From: Cryptomeria japonica
Lineage: Eukaryota; Streptophyta; Pinopsida; Cupressales; Cupressaceae
NCBI RefSeq assembly: GCF_030272615.1
Contig: NC_081408.1
Location: forward strand, 404,537,889 to 404,601,888
Length of the DNA stretch: 64,000 nucleotides
Direction of reading: 5' to 3'
The notes beneath the pieces were generated by a model. It ran no database searches. It had not been told where the DNA came from and saw only the letters and a program-made list of their open reading frames with translations. Each line of letters begins with the position of its first letter. Positions within the stretch are counted from its first letter, which is position 1. Positions 45,354 through 57,060 of this stretch are shown here, piece after piece. The position numbers were made by a program, and so were the translations under genes.

Positions 45354-46585
45354 TGTTGGCAACAACAATGAAGAAAACTGAGAGGGGGGGGTGAATTAGT
45401 TTTCACCGGATCTACAAACTTAATCACAAACACAAATCTGATAAACTACAACAATAAGAAAATTAAAAACACAACACACAACACCAATATTTTGACATGG
45501 AAAACCTGGTTAAGGTAAAAACCATAGTGGGAACCTACCCACAGTAAGATGATACTCTGCAGTAGTATGTGAAAATATTATAATGGGGAATGCACATGCA
45601 TTCAAGCACACTACCTAGAGCTCATTGGTCAAATATAATGACTCGAAAGGCTACAACCCTCAGGGAAGTCTCATTGAGTTACAACAAGATTTTGACTACA
45701 ATCTGAAAGAAATTAACTGAAAGAATAGCATCTCCAAATGCCTGATTATAGTTCTAGTTAAGCACAAATGTCTGCTCTGCAACACCAATCTCTGCTCAAT
45801 CACAATGTCAAATGATGAATCACTTTTTTGCACATATACAACTCTCTAATAATGTAGACACAGCCTCAATACCTAAATTACATGAATATGTCACCTATTT
45901 ATACAAATCATCAACCTTGACAACAAGGTCGGCTAAACCTGACTCACAATTAAAAAATTATATCACACGATACAAAGATAGACCACCAGACCAATATAAT
46001 GATTTACATAACATAACATGGACCTAAATCAAATTCCCAAATTCTCAAATCCATCAAAAATTATGCCAAGGTCAACCGCAACACGCTACACCACCAAGAA
46101 TACTGCATAACACAAAGAATATCACCGGTTCAACAAAATCACCAAGAACATGCACAATGATCAATATGGATCATCAAGACAAATGGGATACAATTAGGAA
46201 ACACCAGCAAGAACATTAGAATCATCAATCAAAGCTACACCAACACCACTTATCAAATCTTCATAGATCAACATCTGAGACTCAGGAACACTCAAACAAC
46301 AACAACTGTCATGAAGAAAAGATAGCTTGCAGAGTACCAAATCATGAACAATCTGAAATGAATATACACAAGACCACCCCAGAAAATATCCCAAAAACTT
46401 AGCTCAAGATCTGATCACACCGAAATATACCGGAGGAAATATTGAACTCTGCAAAGCACTAATTAGACAAACAAATTGCAAAACCGAATCATAAGATCTT
46501 CCCAATCTACAATCATCGAAGCAAATCACAGGAATATGTTGACATCAATGACAACAACATATCCTAGCAGGATAAATTTCCAACA
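45354..46585 (-). repeat. Sirevirus-like LTR (solo or truncated element)
   Basis: On plus it starts tgttggcaacaacaatg and carries gagaggggggggtgaatta, tgacatggaaaacctggtta (45490) and gcacatgcattcaagcacac. It closely parallels the LTR at 36930-38050. It ends at ttccaaca (46585), after which atctccccaatatcc looks like a decayed polypurine tract. Alternatively the LTR ends at 46604 (atccaaca), which would give near-matching flanks gtgta/atgta. Confidence 0.8.
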
Positions 46586-46604
46586 ATCTCCCCAATATCC
46601 AACA

Positions 46605-47899
46605 ATGTAGAGCAGACGAGGATGATGAATTACACATGATGCTTGTTTGCCATGTTTTCATCATGGTACTTGCCCAAGGCACCTGGTTGCTAGGTTTTCA
46701 CCAATGGACAAATTATTTCTCTTCATTTATTTAATTTTATTTACTTTTTTCTTTTTTTTTTCTTTTCTTTTTTTTTTTGACCTTTTAGAAGATAACAAAT
46801 GCATAGCTGATGAAGTACTCAAGCATCTTGTGCTTTGGATGGTACTCTTGAAATATGTATTGCAATGGACCATGTCTATGAAAATATGCTCAAAGACATT
46901 GGTAAGATAATAAGATGGGTAATTATATGGCATTAGGGTAAGGACTTATGTAGAGGCTTGGATAGGAGGGATGGAAAAATGGAAAAGTGGTGTTGGATAA
47001 TGGATGGGATTATGGAAGACTTGTGCATGAATGGATGGGAATGTTGGCAAGATCAATATTGGCACACACCTTGAGAGGTGGTGGAGTGATGGAAGAAAAG
47101 TAGATTTTGGATTTTTAGATTTTAATGGAGGAATAGTTAATAATTTTGGGATGTAAGGACCCAAAATGGATAAAGGAGGTGAGGAATAGAAATTTTGGAT
47201 GCTAATCTTGATTTTTCTTTAAGATATTGTGCTTTGAGGAGCGGCTTGGGAATACACATGGGTTTTTACTTTTCTTTCTTTTGCAATTCCTTGGAACGCA
47301 TTGCTTCCACAAATAACTTAGGAACCCATATGGTTTTTTCTCAATGGGGTTGTGTCCTTTTGCATATTTATTTGTCTTTTTGGATCATATTTTTCTTTAT
47401 TTTTGCATGTCAATTACATGGGATATGTTGATCCTTAAATATATGTGGATTGTTGGACTTATGGGTTTTATGCTTGGCATATAGATTTCTTGGAAGGCGA
47501 ATGTGACGCATGGATGGATAGGAACTATATGGAGGTCTTTTGGATGGGTTGATGTAAGTAGATAGTGGGAATGTTCTCAAATATGTTTGCCTTTATTGAT
47601 CCTAAATAGGGGGTGGAGGGATATAAGAACCTAAAATGGATAAAAGGGATGAAGGGATATATGCATGTTTGGATTTAGATGGAAGGATACCAACATCTTG
47701 AGAGTGAGGTATGTAATTGAGGCCATGACAATCAAGGTTTGTTTTGATATGGAGGGATTCTAGTGTACTTTGTTCATGGAAACTTGACTATTTTCCTTGA
47801 TAAATCTTTTGACTAATGGGATACTCATTGCTTTGGGAAGGAGAGGCGAGTCCATTTTGAGGTGGATATGGTAATTAATAAATGATAGGATCATGAATT
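46605..47899. other. Unassigned spacer
   Basis: A homopolymer-rich T tract at 46735-46780, then purine-rich text with repeated ggatggat words. The short open frames here have no recognisable domain. Confidence 0.4.
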
Positions 47900-49850
47900 A
47901 TAATAGACCCAATGGAAGTGAAGGAACCCATTTGACATGCAAGGGGTTCATGAACAACTTGTGCAGAGGTGTTGGGATCATGAGGGGGACTAGGAGGATT
48001 GATGAGATATTTAGGTGGAATAGGAGGAATGATAGATCCATCTAGGGACATGAGATATATGTGGGTAACATGGAGTATTAAGACATGGAGATGAAGAGAT
48101 TGAGGGATCTAGAGGGATGACGGGATCTTGTGGTAGATATGAAGGTGAAGGGATATTTTGATCTTGACTTGGAAGGGGAACATTGGACTCCATTTTAAGG
48201 GTGTTTTACTCTTGATTTTAGATGTAATCACTAGGAAGGATGGAAGGGATGTAATTATCTTTCTTAGGAAGTAGAGTATAAATAAGACTTGAAAGGAAAT
48301 TGTGTTCTTGAGATGGAAAGGGATCACCTTGGATAGGATGGACAGGGATAGTGGGATCATCATGAGATTTTAGGAAGATGGGATCTTGGTCAACAATTGG
48401 ATGGAATGATAAAGTTTTGGTATCTTGATCTTTATTTTCTTTAGGATTCATCTCTTTGTTGTTTGGATCATCATCTTGAAATGTGGTATTATTTTGCATA
48501 TGTATGGGGGATTATGTAAACGATTCAATGTTTTGACATGAGGGGGATGGACTTTGCATGACTCTTTGGAATGGTAGCATATTGTGGCATTGGGTTTTGC
48601 ATTTCTAAATAATTTAAGGGACTTGTATCATGAATTGGATTATCCTAGAAACCTATTGTGGATAGGCCTTATGAGGTTACATCATTGGATGTATCATTTT
48701 AAGGAGATGGTGTGGATTGATCTTGTGAAACTTTAGGGGATGAGGAAATGGTGGGAGATATAGAGGCCACTTGCAGATAAATTTATTTATGGAAGGTGGA
48801 TGTATCATTGGTGTTATTACTTTTAAATGAGATGTTGCTAGACATGGGTAGATAATCATGTTTGGAAATAGTTTCCTATGTAAAACCTAGTTTTCAAAGC
48901 AATTTTTTTAGGATTTTTTGCTATTTGGGTGATCTTGTTTGTGATATCACTTTGGCATTTGCATGTTGCAAGGTATTTATTGATTGACCTTGTTGCGCGA
49001 TGGATAACACATTGACTATGTTTATTTGATGTCCAAAGGGTTGCATGTTTGTAACTACACTTGTGTTTTTTTGTGACACCTTTGACGATGCATTTGAGGG
49101 CATACGAGGATGTTCACTGACATATAATACAACCAGACGCAAATTCAATTGTGTACTTGTATGTGACCTTGGTAGGGGTTGACTTTTTTGCACAATTACT
49201 TGTGGTATTGGGGGTTGTGTGGTTGCTTTAGGAACACCTAGTTGCATTGGAATAAAAAAATGGTTCATAATTTGGTGGTGGCCCTACTTGAATTATACCA
49301 AACTCTAGTTGCATGTTATTACCCTCTAGGTGTGTCTAGTTGAACTCTAGTTGTGTTGGGTTGAATAAGTTTTGATTCGAGATTTGATTGAACGTAGCTT
49401 GATCTAGGATTTGATCAAATGAGATTTGATTTGGGACTTGGTTGAAATTTGTGGTTGTTGTCTAAAGTTGGTTTTTCATGTCTATTTGTGAAATGAGAGC
49501 TAGTATGTGTGATTATGAGATGAGAGATTGTATTTCAACTCGCCCGAAGTTTGGATTTGGATCTTTGAATTTGAGAAATAGTTTGGACATCTGAGATCTA
49601 CTCTTTTCATTGTTTTTCATTTTTTATTCTAAGATCTCTATTTCTAGAGCTATTTTTTCCTCTTGTGATGGACAAATAGGGATGACATTTGTTTGGTCAT
49701 GATAAGTTTGATCTAAGTTTTGGGACATTAATAAGTTGGATTGACCTGATTGATTGGTTGATTGTGATGAAATGGTCTCATGAGAATTGGAAGGTTGATG
49801 TGGGGATGATGCTCTTTCAATTGGAGGGTAACCTTCTCTAAGAAACTAGT
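47900..49850 (-). pseudogene. Remnant of a Q/N/P-rich low-complexity ORF
   Basis: On the minus strand, starting near 49850, coding-like text runs with stops and frame changes to about 47900: REGYPPIERASSPHQPSNS, then Gln/Asn-rich QTYHDQTN and NQVPNQISFDQ blocks. The 115-codon segment 49268-48921 is Gln/Thr/Ser-rich. 48499-48011 is Pro/Asp/His-rich (for example PSQDQNIPSPSYLPQDP). I recognise no domain. It may be the low-complexity N-terminal ORF of a large Ty3-type element whose other parts are gone. Confidence 0.45.
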
Positions 49851-49974
49851 AATGTCAATTCATCATGTTTGTTTTAGACTAAGATCAAGAATGATTGGTG
49901 ATGAAATTGGGGCAATGTTTTGATTTCTTTGTTGAGATTTTCTTGGAATTTTTGAGATTTTGGATGAAATAAAT

Positions 49975-50225
49975 TGCACCTAAAGATGACAAATACATTT
50001 CTATTTTTTTGCATTTTGGGGAATTTTTAAAATAGACAAATGCACTTAAGGATGACCAATTCAACCTATGTTTTGGTATTTTTTGGAATTTTAAAAATGG
50101 ACAAATGTGCTCAAGGATGACAAATGCATCCTATATTTTGGAATTTTTGAGAATTTTAAAAATGGACAAATGAATTTAAGGATGACAAATGCAACCTATG
50201 TTGTGGGATTTTTTGGTATTTATGA
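49975..50225. repeat. Tandem repeat, unit about 70 bp, about 4 units
   Basis: Units share aaggatgacaaatgcaacct, then atgttttggaattttt and taaaaatggacaaatg. Repeat starts are near 49985, 50052, 50115 and 50178. The last unit lies about 100 bp left of the chromovirus insertion. Confidence 0.8.
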
Positions 50226-51656
50226 AGACCGTTGAAAATTCAAATCTATGGATGTAACTAAGAGACTAAAATTAAGCAAAGACCTTAAAGGTTCAAAGAG
50301 CCAAAATAATGGACAAAGACAAAGTCATACCTCTCACAACCCTCCTCTATCACTTTTTGATTTAAATACAATTCTATTATATTTTTGGTTAAGCTATTTA
50401 AATGATTGAATAAATGTTATAAAAGAATAAAATGAATACACACACACACACACTTGGAGAATATAATTCAAAAGGCATTATTTTTATTTATTTATTTTTC
50501 ACTCCCAATTATGGCACATGTTGTAGGAAGAATAAGAAGCTTCTAGATGAATCTCCACCACCTTGCATGTAACTCCCCCCACTAAGTTTTCAATCAATTT
50601 GCATGAGTCCAATATTGGAAAAGAATCTCTTTTTTAATTAAATTCTCTAGATAGTGGAATTGAGGGATTTTTCTTATAAAATTGTATGCAACTTTCAAAG
50701 AAGGGAGTTGATTATGTTTGAAGGAAATTTCCCAAGTTTTTCTTTGGTAGTCTCATTTTTGTTGCAGGATTTTTAAGTTGTTGTTTGAAGGATCTCTCTC
50801 AAGTTGCAAGGAAGGATCAAATGATAGCTAGAGGATTCAACATCAATCTTCAGTAAACCAGGTTCTCTCCTTTTGTCATATGAGGAATTTGTATTTATCA
50901 AAAATATATATAGTTTCTAGATTCCTTAATTGAATATAGTTTCTAAAAGAAATCATTTTTTTTGCTAGATAGGAAGAAAATCTATTTTGTTTTCTTTAAA
51001 GAAATGCAGTGATATGATTCTTTCTCTTTTTAAATACATATGTAGATTTCTCTTGCATATTTTATTTAATCTATTTAAAAGATAGAAAATCAGATTTTTT
51101 GCTTTTTTGTTTTCTCTTGAAAATTAGAGATGATACTGAATACAAAAATAAATAAATCTCTCTCTTTAAAAATCTTCCCTATGTGAATAAATGATATGAA
51201 TCTTAATATTTATTCTCTCTTGAATTCTTTTCTCTAGCTCTTCGAATGGAAATCTGAAAGTAAAATTTCATCCTTTAATTAAATTTTTCTTCTCTGTGAA
51301 CAAAAAAGTCTGATAACAAGATATAAACCTCGTTGTGCTCATTATTCATTGTGGAAAATATTATTCTTTTCCTCTCAGAAATCTCTCTCTCTGTGAATGA
51401 AGAAATAAATCTTTCTTTGTGAATATTAGTGGAAAAATAGAATATAAATCCCTCTGTGCGAATATTAAATCTTCTTGAAAGGCTTTGTATTTCTCAGCAT
51501 AAACCTGTTATCTGTGCTGGAGCAAATTATTTCTCTGTTGTATTTTCGTCCTTGTGATTAAATTATTATTTTCACTCTTACATTAGTATTTTTCTTATAC
51601 ACATATCTGTTTGTATTCTCTCCTTTTATGCAATTTATTAATCTGGGAATGTAACC

Positions 51657-51659
<3 letters not shown>

Positions 51660-51722
<63 letters not shown>
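51660..51722. repeat. (TA)n microsatellite
   Basis: About 31 uninterrupted TA dinucleotides. It is absent from the right LTR, where the surrounding 0.5 kb is deleted. Confidence 0.97.
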
Positions 51723-51724
<2 letters not shown>

Positions 51725-51844
51725 ACAAATGAAAATGAACATATTTAATAATGCAAGAAAACTTAATACAAAAATCATAATCATCGAAATCCATTGAATG
51801 GTTTTCGAGCGGCGTGCAGGGTAGGGGAGGCGGTCAATGTAACC

Positions 51845-51990
51845 GTCGGGGAAGTGGTACCCTCCACTTCCCCTACAGTCACTGTCACAGCAGTGGGTGC
51901 AGGGTAGTGGAGGGGACCACGGGGTCCCCTCATCACTGCGGACCTACTTCCGCAAACCCGCAGTGGTGATGCGACCTGTGGGCCCCACTC
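51845..51990 (+). other. GC-rich multi-hairpin module in the LTR
   Basis: Three consecutive perfect inverted repeats in an otherwise AT-rich LTR: ggggaagtgg (51848) with ccacttcccc (51864); aggggacc (51911) with ggtcccct (51923); cactgcgg (51934) with ccgcagtg (51958). Counterpart in the right LTR at 59548-59690. Possible RNA structure or regulatory element; role unknown. Confidence 0.75.
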
Positions 51991-53589
51991 CCCACTAACC
52001 CCCTTAAACAAGATTCGCCTTCCTTTCTTTTATATTTATTTTTTTTATTTTATTTAAGTTTTTTTTTTCATATATAAATATAAATGTATAAATTTCAAAT
52101 TAGGAATTGTTAAATTCTTTTCTTAGAATAAATTTTAAGTTATTAAATTTAACTTAGAAAAATTTATAAATCTCGGGGATTAATGTGTGGTAAATTCCTA
52201 ATTAATTTATCTTAAGTAAATTTTATATTTGTAAATTATATGATTAGAATTGTTCAATCAATTTAAAATCCATTGGGGCACTTAGTTGGCATTTAGCAAT
52301 TAATCCATATTAATATGATTTGAAGTTAAATTCTATCTTTGGGGCTAGTGGCTTATAAGCGATATTCTTGCATGTAACTTACACTACCTTCACCTCATGC
52401 AATTGCTTTACATTGATTACATTTATTGGTGTTCCATCTCAATGCAAGTTTCACGTTCAATTATTAATATGCAAGTTTCCTAAATGGCGTTATTACACAA
52501 AGTTATATTTCAAGTTTTCAATAATAAATAATGTTAGTTACGTTTTTTTTATTCCATGTAATTCATCGAGTAGTTATTTCAATTAATTGAGCTTTGCAAT
52601 GTCTAAATTATACGCATTCAATTCATAATTATTTTCCAAGCATGATTTTTATCATAAGTTATAAAATTAAATAAAGGAAGTTGGAAAACCAAAACCTAGC
52701 AGCGTTCGATATATACAGTGTCTCTGGGTCACGCTTATGGGTAATGTTGTCGTGTTGAACTACTGCACTTAACGCCTAATAAAGCTGCATCAATGATGTC
52801 TGTGGCATCGTCCCTATAAATCGTCAGTGAGTAATAAGGGACACTTGGAAGTTAAAATCCAAGGGGCGAGTAATCCCCCTTGGATCGATAATTTAATAAG
52901 ATAATTCTAAAATGATCTTTCATTCACTAAGTTAAACTATAGTAAACCCCTATAGGGATGATGAGTGAAATGCTTTTATGAAATTGATTTAACCTCGAAG
53001 ATTTGTTGACAGTTGGTCAAGGGTGACGCTTACGATAAGAATTAGGATCTAGTGTTTTAGGCCACAAGTAATAGGCCATCTTGAGCCTTTGCTTAAGCGC
53101 TACCACCGTGGGTAGCAACCACAGAGAAACTGACTGGGACATTGACCCTAGAAAGGGTTGTGTACCCACTAATCAGTTTACATCAAACCATAGAGTAGAA
53201 AATAGAACTACATACTTTACACCTTGAACCCGTGCCGAAGCGGTATGTAGGCAGTCTTGGGACGGAGTTGTCCCTAGTACTCAGGCATTCGTGGGTGGGG
53301 TCTAGGCTTGGTATAGAAGGATTGAATAGAATCCTAATTTGAAAGATAATTAAAATGGAAAAAGTAATTCAATGCATACTCGGAAGGAATCCCGTATGGA
53401 TTCACTTGACTTCCCGAGGCTTTAAGCCAAATTCTGAGGCAGAATTCAAGCTTGTATTATGTTATTTAATTACTCCTAAGGATGGCGACCTCGATGCACT
53501 CCTGTTAGAAGAGTGCAGCACTTAGTGAGTGGCTCAAGACCCGAATGGTCCCGATGAGTCTAAGTCTCTGGCCAGAGCACCTCCTATCC

Positions 53590-53745
53590 TGATTTGATAG
53601 ATGCCTACCTTGTATGGGTAGATGCCTATCCCGTATTGGATAGATGAAATCTTATGTCACGTATGGACAAATGCCTAACCTGTATGGTTAGATACTCATC
53701 CCGGATGGATGAATGCCTAATCCAAATGGATGGATGCCTAGAGTA
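53590..53745. repeat. Short tandem repeat near the LTR 3' end
   Basis: Six or seven units of 20-28 bp built on gatgcctanccngtatgg followed by a ggtaga or ggatgga variant. Conserved in the right LTR at 61280-61432. Confidence 0.85.
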
Positions 53746-53838
53746 TGCGATTGAATCAAACACAATGATTAAATTAAACACACAAAAAAAAAAAAAATGG
53801 TCAACTTTGTTGAGTTAATTAAGGTGGGTTATTACATG

Positions 53839-53850
53839 TGGTATCAGAGC
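53839..53850 (+). promoter_or_regulatory. Primer binding site (initiator tRNA-Met type)
   Basis: tggtatcagagc, two bases after the 5' LTR. Confidence 0.93.
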
Positions 53851-53985
53851 AAAGGTTCAAATCTAGGCCTTGTGCTCACTTCAATTTATACAACTAAGGG
53901 AATGTTTTGCAATGGTAGAAATTAAAATTTAAATCCTAAACCAAGAAACTAACTACATAATTTAACTTTCAGGTAAAAACCTAGA

Positions 53986-55163
53986 ATGGCTAGAGGAAGA
54001 GGAAGAGGAAGAGGAAGGGGTAATGGAAGACGTACTACCACTAGGAGTCAAAGGGAAGGAAACCGTGAGGAAAACCATGAAGAAAACCATGAGGAAGACC
54101 ATGAAGGGGATCAACATAACCCAGGAAATAATGAAGTAATCAACCTTCTAACCAAGCAAAGAGATAAAATCAACTTCTTGGAACAATCAATGTAGGACCT
54201 TAGGGCAAGGCAAAATGACTTTGAAAATCGAAGTGGTACTGAAAATGGAAACCCTGGTAGCAATCAAGGGAATATGATGAGTAATAGAAAAAAAATAACA
54301 TATTGGAACTCTCCAAGGATCTAAAGAAAATCACCCCTCCTAAGTTCAATGGGAGGCAAATTGGTGAAGGAGTGGAGAATTGGTTAAATGAAATGGAAAA
54401 GTATTTTGAACTAAGAGATTTTAGTGAAACAACCAAAGACTTATGGGGTTCCTATCAACTCACAGGGGAGGCAGCTAGTTGGTGGACCAACACCAAGGAA
54501 CAAAATGGGTATAGCAGGGATACGGTCACATGGGATCAATTTGTTCACCACTTTTGAGAGAGGTGGCTCCCTCAATTGGTCTTTGATGAGAAGGTGACAG
54601 AATTCCACAATCTACGTCAAGGGCCCCTATCAGTCCAACAATATTGGGATAAGTTTGCCAAATTGCTTAAGTATGTACCTATGTACCAAAAAGATGAAGA
54701 AGGCCAAGCAAGGAAGTTCATTTTGGGGCCAAATACCAACATAGAGGCAGAGGTTGACATGCATGGACCCAAAAACATGAACGAAGTACTTGAAAAGTCC
54801 CTAAGGCAAGATAGGAAGATTCAAACACTAGCAGGGCGGAACTATAATGGGAACCACTCATTTAAAAGGAAGCAGGAATTCAATGGGAACACTAACTTCA
54901 ACAAAGGTCAAAGGAATAATTCTTCTGAAAGAAGGCTACCTCCTAATCAATATCAGAGGAATAATAATAATAATAATAGGGGCAATAATAGAAGAGGCAA
55001 CTATAAAAGGAATGACCAGCAGAATAGGATAACTTATCCACCCAAGGCCAATGAAACAAGGAATGATCCCCCTAGGAATCAAAGCAGGAGGGGTCCTCCA
55101 GGTGGATGCTTCATGTGTGGGGGAAACCATTTTACTGGAGAGTGTCCCAGGATGCAAGGATAG
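53986..55163 (+). pseudogene. Chromovirus gag
   Basis: The start ATG 53986 opens MARGRGRGRGRGNGRR, the Arg/Gly-rich start common in Tekay-like gags. A TAG at 54193 and a frameshift near 54290 (A-run) interrupt it. From 54303 the gag core is readable: TPPKFNGRQIGEGVENWL, then LTGEAASWW, TWDQFVHHF with a TGA at 54555, and FHNLRQGPLSVQQYWDKF. An Asn/Arg-rich stretch precedes the knuckle CFMCGGNHFTGEC (CX2CX4HX4C) near 55108. The frame ends at TAG 55161. It forms the capsid and nucleocapsid. Confidence 0.9.
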
Positions 55164-55500
55164 ATTAGGGCCAATCAACCCCAACAAGGGCCCCAACAAA
55201 GGATTCATGCAGCAGTTAGGAACCGAAGAGGAAGATACTAGAATGTTCCCGTGGAAACTACAGGTACACTATTTGAACAACCAATTTTAATTCTAATTGA
55301 CACTGGGTCATCTGAATGTTTCATCTCACCTGAATTAGTAAGAAAATATGCATTAAAAGTTAATCAAATGGATTCATCATGGACAGTTCAATATGGGAAT
55401 AAGACAACTAGGGAAGTAACTAATTTCCTAAGTTTGAAACAAGGGTGGATCTCTATGTGGCACCCCTAGGATTATATGATGTAATTATTGGAATGAGTTG
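55164..55500 (+). pseudogene. Chromovirus aspartic protease
   Basis: Continues the gag frame past the TAG at 55161 and another near 55238. The active site LIDTGSSECFIS lies at about 55297-55332, with the catalytic DTG intact. A frameshift near 55445-55469 moves the second part ([11 protein letters not shown]) to another frame. One protease flap is thus split over two frames. Confidence 0.85.
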
Positions 55501-57060
55501 GTTAACAGACCATCAAGCTAATGTAGATTGCTATAATAAATTTGTTGAATGTTTGGATGATGGAGGAAGAAGGGTCAAAATCCAAGGAAAGTTTAATCCC
55601 ATTAATATAGAAACCATATCAGCCATGCAATTAAAGAAGGAAAGAAGAAGAGGAGGCCAAATCTATATGGTTGAAAATGATGAAGGAAAAGAGGAAAATA
55701 CCCCAACCTTTGAAAATACCCCTTTCTTAAAAGAATTCAAGGATGTGTTTCCAGAAGAATTACCCGGCTTACCCCCTAAAAGGAAGTTTGACTTTTCTAT
55801 CGAAGTACTACTAGGAGCTGAACCAGTATCAAGGGCACCTTACCAAATGAACACAACTGAATTACAAGAGCTCAAAATGCAATTAGAGGAACTCTTAGCT
55901 AAGGGATTAATAAGGCCAAGTGTATCACCATGGGGAGCGCCAGTCTTATTTGTTAAGAAAAAGGATGGAACCTTAAGACTATGCATCGACTATAGGATGT
56001 TGAACAAGGTCACAATAAAGAATAGGTATCCCTTACCTCGCATAGAGGATCTTTTTGACCAAATGAAAGGAGCAACGGTTTTCTCAAAGATAGACCTCCA
56101 GTCAAGGTACCATCAACTTAGAATTAAGGAGGAGGACAGTCCAAAGACAGGTTTCAAGACTAGATATGGGCATTATGAGTTCACAGTAGTTCCTTTTGGT
56201 GTAACCAACGCCCCAGCTGCATTTATGAACCTAATGAATAGTGTACTCCATGACTACTTGGATAAATTTGTTTTGGTATTTCTAGATGACATATTGATTT
56301 ACTCTAGGAATGAGGAGGAACATTTAGTACACCTACAAATTGTTTTGCAAAGGTTGAGAGAACATAAGTTATATGGGAAATTGTCAAAATGTGCCTTCTT
56401 CGAGGAAAAGATTCACTACCTTGGGAAGGAATAGCAGTTGATCCAGATAATATAAAGGCAATAGTAGAATGGTCAATTTCTAAAAATGTTTCAGAGATAA
56501 GAAGCTTTATGGGGCTAGCAGGTTACTATAGGAGGTTTGTGGAAGGATTCTCTAAGATAGCAAACCCCATCACCTAATTACAAAGGAAGGGTAAAAGGTT
56601 TGTGTGGATAGAAAAAAGTGATAAGGCATTCTAAATCTTGGAGGGAAAACTAACTTCAGCACCCATTCTAAAAGTACCAGATCTGAATGGACACTTCACA
56701 AATGTAACCAATGCTTCTATTGAAGGTTTAGGAGGAGTACTTGTCCAAGATGAAGGGGTAGTAGCTTACGAATCCAGAAAGCTAAAGACTCATGAAGTCA
56801 ATTATGCACCCCATGACTTGGAGTTAGTAGCAATTGTGCATGCCCTACAGAAATGGAGACACTTCTTACTAGGGAAGCCCTTTGAGTTGAAGTCAGATAA
56901 CCAAGGACTAAAGTACATCTTTACCCAACCCCACTTAAATTCTAGACAAAGAAGGTGGTTAGAGTTTCTAAGTGAATATGATTTTGAAATTGAATATATT
57001 AAGGGGAAGGAAAATAGGGTGGCAAATGCTTTGAGTGGGAGGAGACACTTGATGACTATA
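55445..57060 (+). pseudogene. Chromovirus reverse transcriptase and RNase H
   Basis: The 329-codon open segment 55445-56434 holds the complete RT fingers/palm: [37 protein letters not shown] and the catalytic [10 protein letters not shown] (about 56276). A frameshift near 56420 in the HYLG box is followed by [13 protein letters not shown] and, after stops at 56575 and 56632, RNase H. In RNase H the family's first catalytic Asp (VTDAS) is Asn (VTNAS, 56707) and VADALSR is VANALSG. DNQGLKY and HDLELVAIV remain. RT would be active in sequence, RNase H probably not. Confidence 0.92.

Larger units (their letters stand above)
50332..53836 (+). repeat. 5' LTR of the chromovirus
   Basis: Starts tctcacaaccc (TG expected; the right LTR has tgtcacaaccc) and ends gggttattaca. 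It contains a TA-dinucleotide tract (51660-51722), a GC-rich hairpin module (51845-51990) and a 25-bp-type tandem repeat (53590-53745). Confidence 0.93.

Noticed and set aside
51781..52011. 76-codon minus-strand ORF in the GC-rich LTR module
   Set aside because: Low-complexity frame created by GC-rich inverted repeats; the right LTR copy does not preserve the same frame.
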